Shown here one piece after another: positions 5,327 through 12,092 of a DNA stretch of 14,527 nt (its first letter is position 1; the number at the start of each line of letters is the position of its first letter). The stretch comes from Bacteroidota bacterium (lineage in GTDB: Bacteria > Bacteroidota > Ignavibacteria > Ignavibacteriales > Ignavibacteriaceae), in the NCBI GenBank assembly GCA_023453665.1, contig JAEXTA010000189.1, positions 1 to 14,527 of the forward strand, given 5' to 3'. The translations under genes and the position numbers were made by a program. The notes under the pieces were generated by a model. That model was not told the origin of the DNA. It searched no databases and saw only the letters and a list, made by a program, of their open reading frames with translations.

Positions 5327-7201
5327 TTAATTAATATTTTTTACTGTATTGCCGCCGCGTTCAACAGCTTTTTGAAGTGCAAGGTCTGCATTGTGTATCA
5401 CTTCATCAACATCAAGTTTGTTTGTTGTTGAAGCTACGCCGACTGATATTGTATAAGTAGTTTGTTTAGTCACAACTGCGATTGGTTTTCGTGCAATTTT
5501 CACTCTTAGTTTTTCGGCCCAAATAAAAACATCTTTTGTGGTAGAATTAAAAAAGTAAACTGCAAATACTTTTTCATCAAGCCGTCCAAGGATGTTCAAC
5601 GGTGTCATTTCTTTTGCTATGCTTTCAGAAATGGTTGATAATACTTTTGGAAAAGGGTTGCCATCAAAAAGAGATTCCTGTTCAAGAAAATCATCAATTT
5701 TTATTAATGCCAACGCACCGGGAATTTTAAGTTGTTCTGATTTTATCAGATCTGAGCTAAGACGTTCTTTAAAAGTATCAGCGTTCAGTGCTCTCGTTTC
5801 AATATCAAAAGCAAGGTAACTCTGTAATAATTTCTGAGAGGAATATGAATATATTACAAATGAAATGATGTTAAGTGCACTTTTCAGAAATTGAATATCA
5901 GAATTAGTAAATACGTTTTTCTTTAGACTTTCAAAACACAACACTCCAAAATTCTGTTCCTTATAAACCAGCGGTACAGCTAGGAATGAACCATCAAAAC
6001 TTACGTCTTCAACTTTCGAAAATCTTTTATACTCACCGTTTGATGTATCATCAATTTTAACAGGAATTCCTGTAATTATACTTTTGCCTACAAGTGTGCC
6101 TGAGATATCGACAACCAGATTTTCTCCGATATATTTTAAAGAGGTGTTGTTAACAATTTTTATTGTTTTGAACTGTTTTTCTATAGGATCGTAAAATACA
6201 AATGCAAAAGCATCCCAGGGTATCAGAAGACTTACGGATTCATGAAGTGTTTTTATTAACTCTTCTTCATTCTCAAGTTTATTATCAGGACCGATAAGAT
6301 TTAATAAAGCTTTAAGGCGCTGCTGCGAAACAGTTTCATTATGCTTTTCATCGAAGATTGTTATTAACATAGTTAACACACGGACAAATCTGCCCAGTGC
6401 GTAAATTGTTTCAATACCAAAAGCGTCGCCAACTTTTGAGTCAACTGCTATAATTGCAATAAGAGATTTATCATAAAATAGTGGAACACCTACAAAACTT
6501 CTTATTCCCTGAGCAGTATTGTAATATCTTATAACATCGGCTTCAGCGGCAGGAGAAATATCACTAAGTAATTCAGGTTCACCGCGCTGAACAATTTTAC
6601 TAAGGATATCATCTTCAAGATCAAATTTTCTGTTTGCTACTTCAGTTGATACTGAAATAAATCTTTCAATTGAAAGTTTTTCTTTGTTTTTATGATACCA
6701 GAAAAAAATCGCAGTATGTGCGGAGTAGGCTTCTTTAATTACTGTTAGCATTTTTTCGAGAACAAAACTAAACTGACCGTTATGACCCATTCCCGAGGGA
6801 TATGTTTCATTCGCTATTTCATCAAATCTCTCTTTAAGGTCTGGCGGTTTAAGAGTTACTTTTGAAGGCCTGAATTCAGGTCTGTAATTATCTGCCGTAA
6901 TTACATCTGGATTTGTTGTTCTTGATATGATTTTAAAAGATTCATCAATAGGTGAAGGTTTGGATTCAAACCCATCATCCGAAACATCACTATCAAAATC
7001 TTTTTTATCAAAACTTTCCTCAAACCTCAGTGAGTCTCTTAAGAAAATTATAAATGCAATATAGATTAGTAAAAGAGCAAGTGTTATAACCCTTATCACT
7101 GTATCATCAGTAATAAAAAGGAATATAGCTAAGATGGGAACAACTAAGAAAATGAGGACTCGTTTTTTTTGCCTGCGATCCATATCCAGCAGCATGCTCA
7201 C
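5327..7201 (-). CDS. Membrane-anchored double-GAF protein with degenerate GGDEF domain
   Basis: This 624-aa sensor-like protein has two adjacent transmembrane helices (about 14-30 and 34-54) and an acidic linker to about 120. Two GAF domains follow (about 145-285 and 310-455; each has the late VGVPL / LAVPL strand), then a C-terminal GGDEF-family domain (about 465-624). The end of the latter is well conserved (ISVGVAS at 585-591, NADLALQKAVERGGNTV at 604-620). However, the signature loop that should read GGDEF is DEKVF at 542-546. Lys501 also stands where a metal-binding Asp is expected (KIDDF in place of DIDHF). It is therefore unlikely to make cyclic di-GMP and may bind a ligand or act as a scaffold. 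The longest reading starts at a GTG (7201); ATGs at 7195 and 7183 are alternatives and the true start is uncertain. It precedes deoB by 25 nt. Confidence 0.88.
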   Translation of the reverse strand: MSMLLDMDRRQKKRVLIFLVVPILAIFLFITDDTVIRVITLALLLIYIAFIIFLRDSLRFEESFDKKDFDSDVSDDGFESKPSPIDESFKIISRTTNPDVITADNYRPEFRPSKVTLKPPDLKERFDEIANETYPSGMGHNGQFSFVLEKMLTVIKEAYSAHTAIFFWYHKNKEKLSIERFISVSTEVANRKFDLEDDILSKIVQRGEPELLSDISPAAEADVIRYYNTAQGIRSFVGVPLFYDKSLIAIIAVDSKVGDAFGIETIYALGRFVRVLTMLITIFDEKHNETVSQQRLKALLNLIGPDNKLENEEELIKTLHESVSLLIPWDAFAFVFYDPIEKQFKTIKIVNNTSLKYIGENLVVDISGTLVGKSIITGIPVKIDDTSNGEYKRFSKVEDVSFDGSFLAVPLVYKEQNFGVLCFESLKKNVFTNSDIQFLKSALNIISFVIYSYSSQKLLQSYLAFDIETRALNADTFKERLSSDLIKSEQLKIPGALALIKIDDFLEQESLFDGNPFPKVLSTISESIAKEMTPLNILGRLDEKVFAVYFFNSTTKDVFIWAEKLRVKIARKPIAVVTKQTTYTISVGVASTTNKLDVDEVIHNADLALQKAVERGGNTVKNIN

Positions 7202-7220
7202 AGTTTAATAAATTTGTTGA

Positions 7221-7252
7221 GAAATATAGGTTTACCGTTTTTTAATAGCAAA
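7221..7252 (-). promoter_or_regulatory. Candidate Bacteroidota-type promoter upstream of the GAF/GGDEF gene
   Basis: On the minus strand TTTG (7252-7249) is followed after 20 nt by TATATTTC (7228-7221). This is close to the -33 TTTG / -7 TAnnTTTG consensus read by the primary sigma of Bacteroidota. Transcription would begin around 7214-7217, leaving a short leader before the start codon at 7201. It could drive the GAF/GGDEF-deoB-PIN-vertex gene run. It is a pattern match only, in a very AT-rich spacer. Confidence 0.35.
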
Positions 7253-7275
7253 TTATTGATAATAATATAACTCTT

Positions 7276-7860
7276 TCAATCAATTATTTTTTTCAGCCGA
7301 CTTAACACTTCTTTACGTCCTGATTTTTTAATTGAAGAATAAAAGAATAAACTTTCGTTCAGTACCAAATCGGGAATTACAAAAGTTACATTTTTTTTTG
7401 CCGCAGAGTATTCTGATTGTTTAAGTTTATCAGCTTTAGTCAGAATTACAGTTCTGTTAATTTTTTCATTTAAAAGAAAATCATTCAATTGTAAATCAAG
7501 TTCGGTAGGATTGTGTCTGCTGTCTATTAAATGAAAAGCATGTACAATATTTTTTTCAAGCTTAATAAAACCTTTAATAAGAGTTCCCCAGTATTCACGT
7601 TCCTTTTTACTGGTTTTTGCATAACCATAACCGGGCAGATCAACCATAAAAAAATTATCATCGATCCTGTAATAGTTTATAGAACGAGTTTTGCCAGGGG
7701 TTGAACTTACTTTTGCAAGATCTTTTCGGTTGAATAAGGAATTTATAAAAGAAGATTTCCCAACATTTGATCTTCCGCATAAAACTAAAACCGGCAGACC
7801 ATGAACCGGTATTTTGGTATGATCAAAAACTGAAGTTATAAATTCCTGTTTATCAAACAT
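7276..7860 (-). CDS. engB: Ribosome biogenesis GTP-binding protein EngB/YsxC
   Basis: The 194 aa contain a full TRAFAC-class GTPase domain of the EngB (YihA/YsxC) family. The P-loop is GRSNVGKSS at 29-37, the switch I region is STPGKTRS with Thr54 at 53-60, and the G3 motif is DLPGYGYA at 74-81. The G4 motif is TKADK at 141-145, and the G5-like SSIKK is near 175. EngB is a usually essential factor in assembling the large ribosomal subunit. The ATG at 7860 gives the expected short N-terminal arm. It lies just beyond the ribosomal-protein operon terminator and 74 nt before the GAF/GGDEF gene, so it probably has its own promoter. Length and motifs are normal. Confidence 0.97.
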   Translation of the reverse strand: MFDKQEFITSVFDHTKIPVHGLPVLVLCGRSNVGKSSFINSLFNRKDLAKVSSTPGKTRSINYYRIDDNFFMVDLPGYGYAKTSKKEREYWGTLIKGFIKLEKNIVHAFHLIDSRHNPTELDLQLNDFLLNEKINRTVILTKADKLKQSEYSAAKKNVTFVIPDLVLNESLFFYSSIKKSGRKEVLSRLKKIID

Positions 7861-7880
7861 TTTACTATTGATATGAATAA

Positions 7881-7911
7881 TATTTTATACAGTATCAGGG
7901 ATAACACAAAA
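7881..7911 (-). promoter_or_regulatory. Possible promoter for engB
   Basis: On the minus strand TTTTG (7911-7907) and TATAAAATA (7889-7881) are separated by 17 nt, upstream of the engB start. The position between terminator and gene is right. The match is weak and the region is AT-rich. Confidence 0.25.
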
Positions 7912-7912
7912 T

Positions 7913-7939
7913 AAAAAACCCCGAAGACCTCGGGGTTTT
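7913..7939 (-). terminator. Rho-independent terminator after rplQ
   Basis: A perfect 10-bp stem (7915-7924 pairs with 7930-7939; core CCCCGA / TCGGGG) closes a 5-nt loop. On the minus strand it ends in a run of six T. It begins 20 nt after the rplQ stop codon and would end the spc-alpha transcript. The plus strand also has four T after the stem, so it could work weakly in both directions. Confidence 0.92.
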
Positions 7940-7959
7940 AAGTTCACCGTTAAAACTGT

Positions 7960-8466
7960 TTATTTTTCTTTTTTCTTTTTCTTTGGTTTTGCTTCAGTTG
8001 TTTCTTCAACAACTACCGCATCTTCAACTTTTTCATCTTTAGCTTTTTTAGCTTCAGCTTTAACTTTTTTCTTCTCTTTTTTCTCTTCAGCCTTTTCGTT
8101 AATAACGTCGTTATAATCTACGAGTTCAATTAAAGCCATTTCAGCAGCGTCACCGAGTCGGTTACCCAGTTTAATTACTCTTGTAAATCCTCCGGGTCTT
8201 TCACCAACTTTTGAAATGATTTCAGAAAATAATTCTTTTACAACTTCTTTATCATTAATTACAGACATGATCTGACGTTTTGCATGAAGATCGTTTTTTC
8301 TTGCTTTGGTTATTAAAGAATCAACAAAACCTCTGGCTTCTTTTGCTTTTGCAAGCGTAGTTTTAATTCTTTTGTGTTTTAACAAAGAAGTAGCAAGCGA
8401 GTTTAACAATGCAGCTTTATGGCTTGCTGTTCTTTTTAATTTTCTTCCTTTTACTCTGTGTCTCAT
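7960..8466 (-). CDS. rplQ: 50S ribosomal protein L17 with charged C-terminal tail
   Basis: Residues 1-120 are a standard bacterial L17 (MRHRVKGRKLKRTASHK at the start, then the FTRVIKLGNRLGDAAEMALIEL region at 94-115). L17 is a late-assembling large-subunit protein near the tunnel exit. The protein is 168 aa rather than about 120 because of a Lys/Glu/Ala-rich tail from about 121 to the end, finishing in KKKKKEK. Tails of this sort are common in L17 of Bacteroidota and relatives and are probably disordered. It is the last gene of the operon, 21 nt after rpoA, with AAGG upstream of its ATG and the terminator downstream. Confidence 0.97.
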   Translation of the reverse strand: MRHRVKGRKLKRTASHKAALLNSLATSLLKHKRIKTTLAKAKEARGFVDSLITKARKNDLHAKRQIMSVINDKEVVKELFSEIISKVGERPGGFTRVIKLGNRLGDAAEMALIELVDYNDVINEKAEEKKEKKKVKAEAKKAKDEKVEDAVVVEETTEAKPKKKKKEK

Positions 8467-8487
8467 TTAAACCTTCGTCAATAAAAA

Positions 8488-9483
8488 TTAGTGAGTTTCA
8501 GTTTCTTCTTTAAGGTACTTTTCTATATCCATTCCAAATTCTAAACCAAGACTTTCAACAATCTCCATTAGTTCAGCAAGAGATTTTCTGCCGAAATTTC
8601 TGAACTTTAGCATTTCTGCTTCATCTCGTTTAACAAGTTCAGATAAGTTTTTAATGTTAGCAGCTTTAAGACAGTTGTGTGATCTTACACTTAATTCCAA
8701 GTCATCAACACTTGTTAAAAGTATCTTTCTTATCCTTTCAGTTTCACTGTCCTTCTGGCTAACTGCTTGTTCTTCTTCCTGGTCTATATCAAAATTAATG
8801 AATAGTTGAATATGATCTCGGAGAATTTTTGCTGCCTGGGTTAAGGCATCATCAGGTGTAATAGAGCCATCGGTGCTAATTTCCAGTGTGAGTTTTTCAT
8901 AATCATTTTTATCACCGATACGAACATTTTCAACTTCATACTTTACATTTTTTATAGGGGTAAAGATAGAATCGATTGGTATAACACCAATTGTCTGGTC
9001 CGGTTGAATATTTTCAGCAGCCGGAATGTAACCGGTTCCTTTTCCTACACGAACTTCAATATCAAGTTTGATATTTTTATTTATAGTAGCAATGTGCAGA
9101 TCAGGATTAAGTATCTCAACTTCATTGCTATTTTTTTGAATATCTGCTGCAGTGAATACACCGGCCCCGTTAAAAGATATATCTATTTTGTTAGGTTTTT
9201 TACTTAACAACTTCATTCTAACCTGTTTAAGGTTAAGAATGATTTCTGAAACATCTTCAACAACACCGTCAATAGTAGTAAACTCATGCAGTACACCGCT
9301 GAATTTAACAGATACTATTGCAGCACCGGGTAACGAGGAGAGCAGTACTCTGCGAAGAGAGTTTCCTAACGTAACACCATAACCTCTTTCAAGCGGTTGC
9401 AGAAAAAATCTCCCAAATGTATTCGAATAACTTGCTTCATCAAGTACAACTGCTTCGGGCATCTTTAAATATGAAACACTCAT
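8488..9483 (-). CDS. rpoA: DNA-directed RNA polymerase subunit alpha
   Basis: The 331-aa protein has the usual two domains. The N-terminal domain (about 1-235) dimerises and nucleates assembly of beta and beta-prime; it contains PLERGYGVTLGNSLRRVLLSS at 32-52 and the FTTIDGVVEDVSEIILNLK segment near 68-86. The C-terminal domain (about 255-325) contains DDLELSVRSHNCLKAANI and FRNFGRKSLAELME, the surface that contacts promoter UP elements and activators. The ATG at 9483 has AGAGGAT upstream. It sits between rpsD and rplQ, as in most bacterial alpha operons. Nothing is unusual. Confidence 0.98.
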   Translation of the reverse strand: MSVSYLKMPEAVVLDEASYSNTFGRFFLQPLERGYGVTLGNSLRRVLLSSLPGAAIVSVKFSGVLHEFTTIDGVVEDVSEIILNLKQVRMKLLSKKPNKIDISFNGAGVFTAADIQKNSNEVEILNPDLHIATINKNIKLDIEVRVGKGTGYIPAAENIQPDQTIGVIPIDSIFTPIKNVKYEVENVRIGDKNDYEKLTLEISTDGSITPDDALTQAAKILRDHIQLFINFDIDQEEEQAVSQKDSETERIRKILLTSVDDLELSVRSHNCLKAANIKNLSELVKRDEAEMLKFRNFGRKSLAELMEIVESLGLEFGMDIEKYLKEETETH

Positions 9484-9516
9484 TTATTAATCCTCTAATA
9501 TTATTCTTAAAAAAAA

Positions 9517-10143
9517 TTATTTTGAATAAAGCTCAACTACCAACTGTTCATTGGCGTTTAGAGGAACATCAACTCTGTCAGGCACCTGCAAAAACGTTCC
9601 GGCTAGTGAAGCTTTATCTATAGAGAGCCACGAATAGGTACTATCTTTTACTCTTTTGAGTGAACTATGAATCGCATCTAGCTTTTTGCTTTTCTCTTTA
9701 ATCTTAACAATATCACCAGCATGAAGTATGAAAGATGGTATATCAACAAGTCTGTCATTAACAACTACATGTCGGTGTTTAATAAGCTGTCTTGCCTGTT
9801 TTCGTGATGATGCAAATCCTAATCTGAATACAACGTTATCTAACCTGCTCTCTAATATCTGGATAAGGTTTTCGCCTGTACGTCCTTTTTGTTTATTTGC
9901 TTTTTCAAAGTAGTTTCTGAACTGAGTTTCAAGTAATCCATAAGATCTTTTTATTTTTTGTTTTTCTCTAAGCTGAACTCCGTATTCAGACACTTTGGCT
10001 CTTCTGGACAATCCATGCTGACCCGGAGGATAGTTCTTTGATTCGATAGGACACTTTTCAGTAAAGCATTTCTGCCCTTTTAAGAAAAGTTTTTGTTTTT
10101 CTCTTCTGCATAATTTGCAAACTGAATCTGTATATCTTGCCAT
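9517..10143 (-). CDS. rpsD: 30S ribosomal protein S4, zinc-ribbon (C+) form
   Basis: S4 starts assembly of the small-subunit body by binding 16S rRNA. The N-terminal region holds four cysteines (Cys9, Cys12, Cys26, Cys31) in a zinc-ribbon arrangement, so this is the metal-binding form rather than the Cys-free paralogue. YPPGQHG follows at about 38-44. The S4 RNA-binding domain is at about 97-155 (LESRLDNVVFRLGFASSRKQARQLIKHRHVVVN), and the C-terminus VPLNANEQLVVELYSK is canonical. The length of 208 aa is normal. The ATG at 10143 has GGAGAG upstream. In some bacteria S4 represses its own operon; I see no leader structure here that would show this. Confidence 0.98.
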   Translation of the reverse strand: MARYTDSVCKLCRREKQKLFLKGQKCFTEKCPIESKNYPPGQHGLSRRAKVSEYGVQLREKQKIKRSYGLLETQFRNYFEKANKQKGRTGENLIQILESRLDNVVFRLGFASSRKQARQLIKHRHVVVNDRLVDIPSFILHAGDIVKIKEKSKKLDAIHSSLKRVKDSTYSWLSIDKASLAGTFLQVPDRVDVPLNANEQLVVELYSK

Positions 10144-10164
10144 TTAATTGACTCTCCGTTAAAA

Positions 10165-10551
10165 TTAAACTCTTCTTTTCTTTGGGGGCCTGCAGCCATT
10201 GTGTGGTATTGGGGTTACATCTCTAATAGAACTAACCTCAAGACCGGCAGTGTGTAATGCTCTTATTGCTGCTTCGCGTCCAGAGCCTGGGCCTTTTACA
10301 TAAACTTCTACTTTTCTTAATCCAAGATCATATGCTTCTTTAGCTGCAGCTTCGGCTGATACCTGCGCTGCAAAGGGCGTATTTTTTCTTGATCCCTTAA
10401 ATCCATTTTTTCCGGCAGATGACCAGGCAATTGTGTTTCCATAAATATCTGTCAGTGTTACGATTACATTGTTAAAAGTTGCTTTAACATGTGCAACACC
10501 GTTAGCATCTACATGTGTTTTCTTTTTTGTTTTCTTAACTACTTTAGCCAA
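10165..10551 (-). CDS. rpsK: 30S ribosomal protein S11
   Basis: The 128-aa protein is a standard S11 of the small-subunit platform. It has HVKATFNNVIVTLTD near 22-36, WSSAGKNGFKGSRKNTPFAAQ in the middle, VKGPGSGREAAIRALHTAGL, and DVTPIPHNGCRPPKKRRV at the C-terminus. The start codon is TTG at 10551, fixed by a strong GGAGG 8 nt upstream and by the conserved MAK start. It lies 26 nt after rpsM and 21 nt before rpsD. Confidence 0.98.
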   Translation of the reverse strand: MAKVVKKTKKKTHVDANGVAHVKATFNNVIVTLTDIYGNTIAWSSAGKNGFKGSRKNTPFAAQVSAEAAAKEAYDLGLRKVEVYVKGPGSGREAAIRALHTAGLEVSSIRDVTPIPHNGCRPPKKRRV

Positions 10552-10559
10552 GGGTTAAA

Positions 10560-10564
10560 CCTCC
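10560..10564 (-). promoter_or_regulatory. Ribosome binding site fixing the TTG start of rpsK
   Basis: GGAGG on the minus strand, 8 nt upstream of the TTG at 10551. It is one of the strongest Shine-Dalgarno matches in the window and confirms the unusual start codon. Confidence 0.8.
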
Positions 10565-10577
10565 AAGTTTTCAAACT

Positions 10578-10961
10578 TTATTTCTTAGTTGGTGTTTTTT
10601 TCTTTCCGGCAACTGTTTTTCTCTTACCTTTTCGGGTACGGGAATTAGTCCTGGTGCGTTGTCCTCTTGCCGGCAATCCTCTTCTATGTCTAATACCACG
10701 GTATGAACCAATATCCATCAATCTTTTAATATTCTGCTGAACTTCAGAGCGAAGAGCACCTTCAACTTTAAAATCAGATGTCATTACCGCTCTTATCTGG
10801 GCTACTTCTTCATCGGTAAGTTCAGCAACTCGTTTTTCAGGATTTACTTTGGCTTTTTCAAGAATTGTTGCAGAGACATGAGCTCCAACACCAAATATAT
10901 ATTGTAGTCCATATAGAACTTTTTTGTTTTTCGGTAAATCTACGCCAGCTATACGAGCCAA
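10578..10961 (-). CDS. rpsM: 30S ribosomal protein S13
   Basis: The 127-aa protein is a standard S13, which sits in the small-subunit head and contacts the P-site tRNA and the large subunit. It has MARIAGVDLPKNKKVLYGL at the N-terminus, the middle stretch SYRGIRHRRGLPARGQRTRTNSRTRKG, and a Lys-rich tail. The start is TTG at 10961, with AAGGAG at 10974-10969 and a 7-nt spacer; the conserved N-terminus leaves no other choice. It follows rpmJ by 22 nt. Confidence 0.98.
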   Translation of the reverse strand: MARIAGVDLPKNKKVLYGLQYIFGVGAHVSATILEKAKVNPEKRVAELTDEEVAQIRAVMTSDFKVEGALRSEVQQNIKRLMDIGSYRGIRHRRGLPARGQRTRTNSRTRKGKRKTVAGKKKTPTKK

Positions 10962-10968
10962 TTCGCTA

Positions 10969-10974
10969 CTCCTT
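10969..10974 (-). promoter_or_regulatory. Ribosome binding site fixing the TTG start of rpsM
   Basis: AAGGAG on the minus strand, 7 nt upstream of the TTG at 10961. Confidence 0.75.
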
Positions 10975-10983
10975 AATTATTAA

Positions 10984-11097
10984 TTAACCTTGACGTTGCT
11001 TGTGTTTGGGGTTTTTGCAAATAACTTTAACAACACCCTTACGTTTAATCACTTTGCAATTATCACATATTTTTTTTACTGATGCTCTTACTTTCAT
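10984..11097 (-). CDS. rpmJ: 50S ribosomal protein L36, zinc-binding (C+) form
   Basis: A 37-codon reading frame begins at the ATG at 11097 with MKVRASVKKICDNCKVIKR and ends in NPKHKQRQG, which is unmistakably L36. Cys11, Cys14, Cys27 and His32 form the Zn(Cys)3His site. It is one residue shorter than the 38-aa E. coli protein, as is common. It lies 10 nt after infA and 22 nt before rpsM, its usual place. It is too short to be caught by most gene-length cutoffs. Confidence 0.98.
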   Translation of the reverse strand: MKVRASVKKICDNCKVIKRKGVVKVICKNPKHKQRQG

Positions 11098-11107
11098 ACA
11101 AGCTCCG

Positions 11108-11326
11108 CTATTTGTATCTGTAGGTAATCCTACCTTTTGTTAAATCATACGGAGATAATTCAATAGATACTTTATCTCCAACAAGAATTTTTATAAAGTG
11201 CATTCTCATTTTTCCTGAGATATGCGCCAATATTTCATGCCCATTATCAAGTTTAACTTTAAAATGTGCATTCGGCAAAGTTTCAGTTACAATTCCGTCT
11301 ATTTTAATTGGACCTTGTTTTGCCAT
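11108..11326 (-). CDS. infA: Translation initiation factor IF-1
   Basis: The 72-aa protein is a single S1-like OB-fold. It has KIDGIVTETLPNAHFKVKLD, GHEILAHISGKMRMHFIKIL and VGDKVSIELSPYDLTKGRI, all canonical IF-1. IF-1 binds the ribosomal A site and helps IF-2 and IF-3 select the initiator tRNA. Its ATG overlaps the map stop codon by one base (TAATG), implying translational coupling. Length is normal. Confidence 0.98.
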   Translation of the reverse strand: MAKQGPIKIDGIVTETLPNAHFKVKLDNGHEILAHISGKMRMHFIKILVGDKVSIELSPYDLTKGRITYRYK

Positions 11327-12090
11327 TAACAGACCGTTAGTATTTCAGGGTTGCCCCCGGTAATCAAAATTGTATGTTCAAAATGTGCTGATGGTAATTC
11401 ATCAAGCGTCTTTACCGTCCAGCCATCTGGTTCTGTTTTAACTCTTTCTTTACCAAGATTAACCATAGGTTCAATTGCTATGGTCATTCCTTTTTTCAAT
11501 TTTGGACCAGTACCTCTTTTGCCAAAGTTTGGTACTGATGGTGCTTCGTGCAGAAACTTACCTACACCGTGACCGCATAATTCCCGCACAACAGAGAATC
11601 CGTTTGTTTCAACATATTCCTGAACAGCAGAAGATATGTCGTGAACTTTGTTCCCATCTTTTGCATTTTCAATCCCAACGTAGAGTGATTTTTCAGTTAC
11701 ATCAAGAAGTTTTTGCTTTTCTTCTGATATTGTTCCAACGGGTACTGTCAATGCTGCATCACCGTAGTAACCGTTTTTTTCAACTCCTACATCGATTGAA
11801 ATAATTTCACCATTTTTAAGAACTCTGCTGCCGGGTATTCCATGAACAACTTCATCATCAACTGATGTACATAAAGCCGCAGGAAAATTTATTGACGGAC
11901 CACCCTGCGAATAACCTTTAAATGCTGCTCTTGCATTATTGCTGAGTATATAATCCTCAGCTATCTGGTTCAATTCCCCGGTAGTTATTCCGGGTCTTAC
12001 ATTACTTTTTACCAGTTGAAGAGTTTCGGCAACAATACGGCAACTGGTTTTTATAAAATCAATTTCTTTCTGTGTCTTTATATAAATCAC
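11326..12090 (-). CDS. map: Methionine aminopeptidase, type I
   Basis: The enzyme removes the initiator methionine from new proteins. The 254 aa have the pita-bread fold and all five dinuclear-metal ligands: Asp100 (SIDVGV), Asp111 (GYYGDAA), His174 (CGHGVG), Glu207 (AIEPM) and Glu238 (HFEHT). The substrate-contacting histidines His83 (VHGIPG) and His181 (FLHEAPSVPN) are also present. There is no N-terminal zinc-finger extension, so it is the short type Ia. The start is GTG at 12090, just 2 nt after the secY stop, with AGG in the right place (12098-12096). The order secY-map-infA without adk in between is a lineage feature. Confidence 0.97.
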   Translation of the reverse strand: MIYIKTQKEIDFIKTSCRIVAETLQLVKSNVRPGITTGELNQIAEDYILSNNARAAFKGYSQGGPSINFPAALCTSVDDEVVHGIPGSRVLKNGEIISIDVGVEKNGYYGDAALTVPVGTISEEKQKLLDVTEKSLYVGIENAKDGNKVHDISSAVQEYVETNGFSVVRELCGHGVGKFLHEAPSVPNFGKRGTGPKLKKGMTIAIEPMVNLGKERVKTEPDGWTVKTLDELPSAHFEHTILITGGNPEILTVC

Positions 12091-12092
12091 TT

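Noticed and set aside
8000..8100. Repetitive Lys/Glu codons in the rplQ tail as a possible DNA repeat or frameshift.
   Set aside because: The frame stays open to a stop followed by the terminator, and charged L17 tails are known in this lineage.
11475..11804. Plus-strand reading frame of 109 codons opposite map.
   Set aside because: It lies wholly within the antisense of a highly conserved gene, has no recognisable domain and no independent evidence. It is a shadow, as are the other plus-strand frames.
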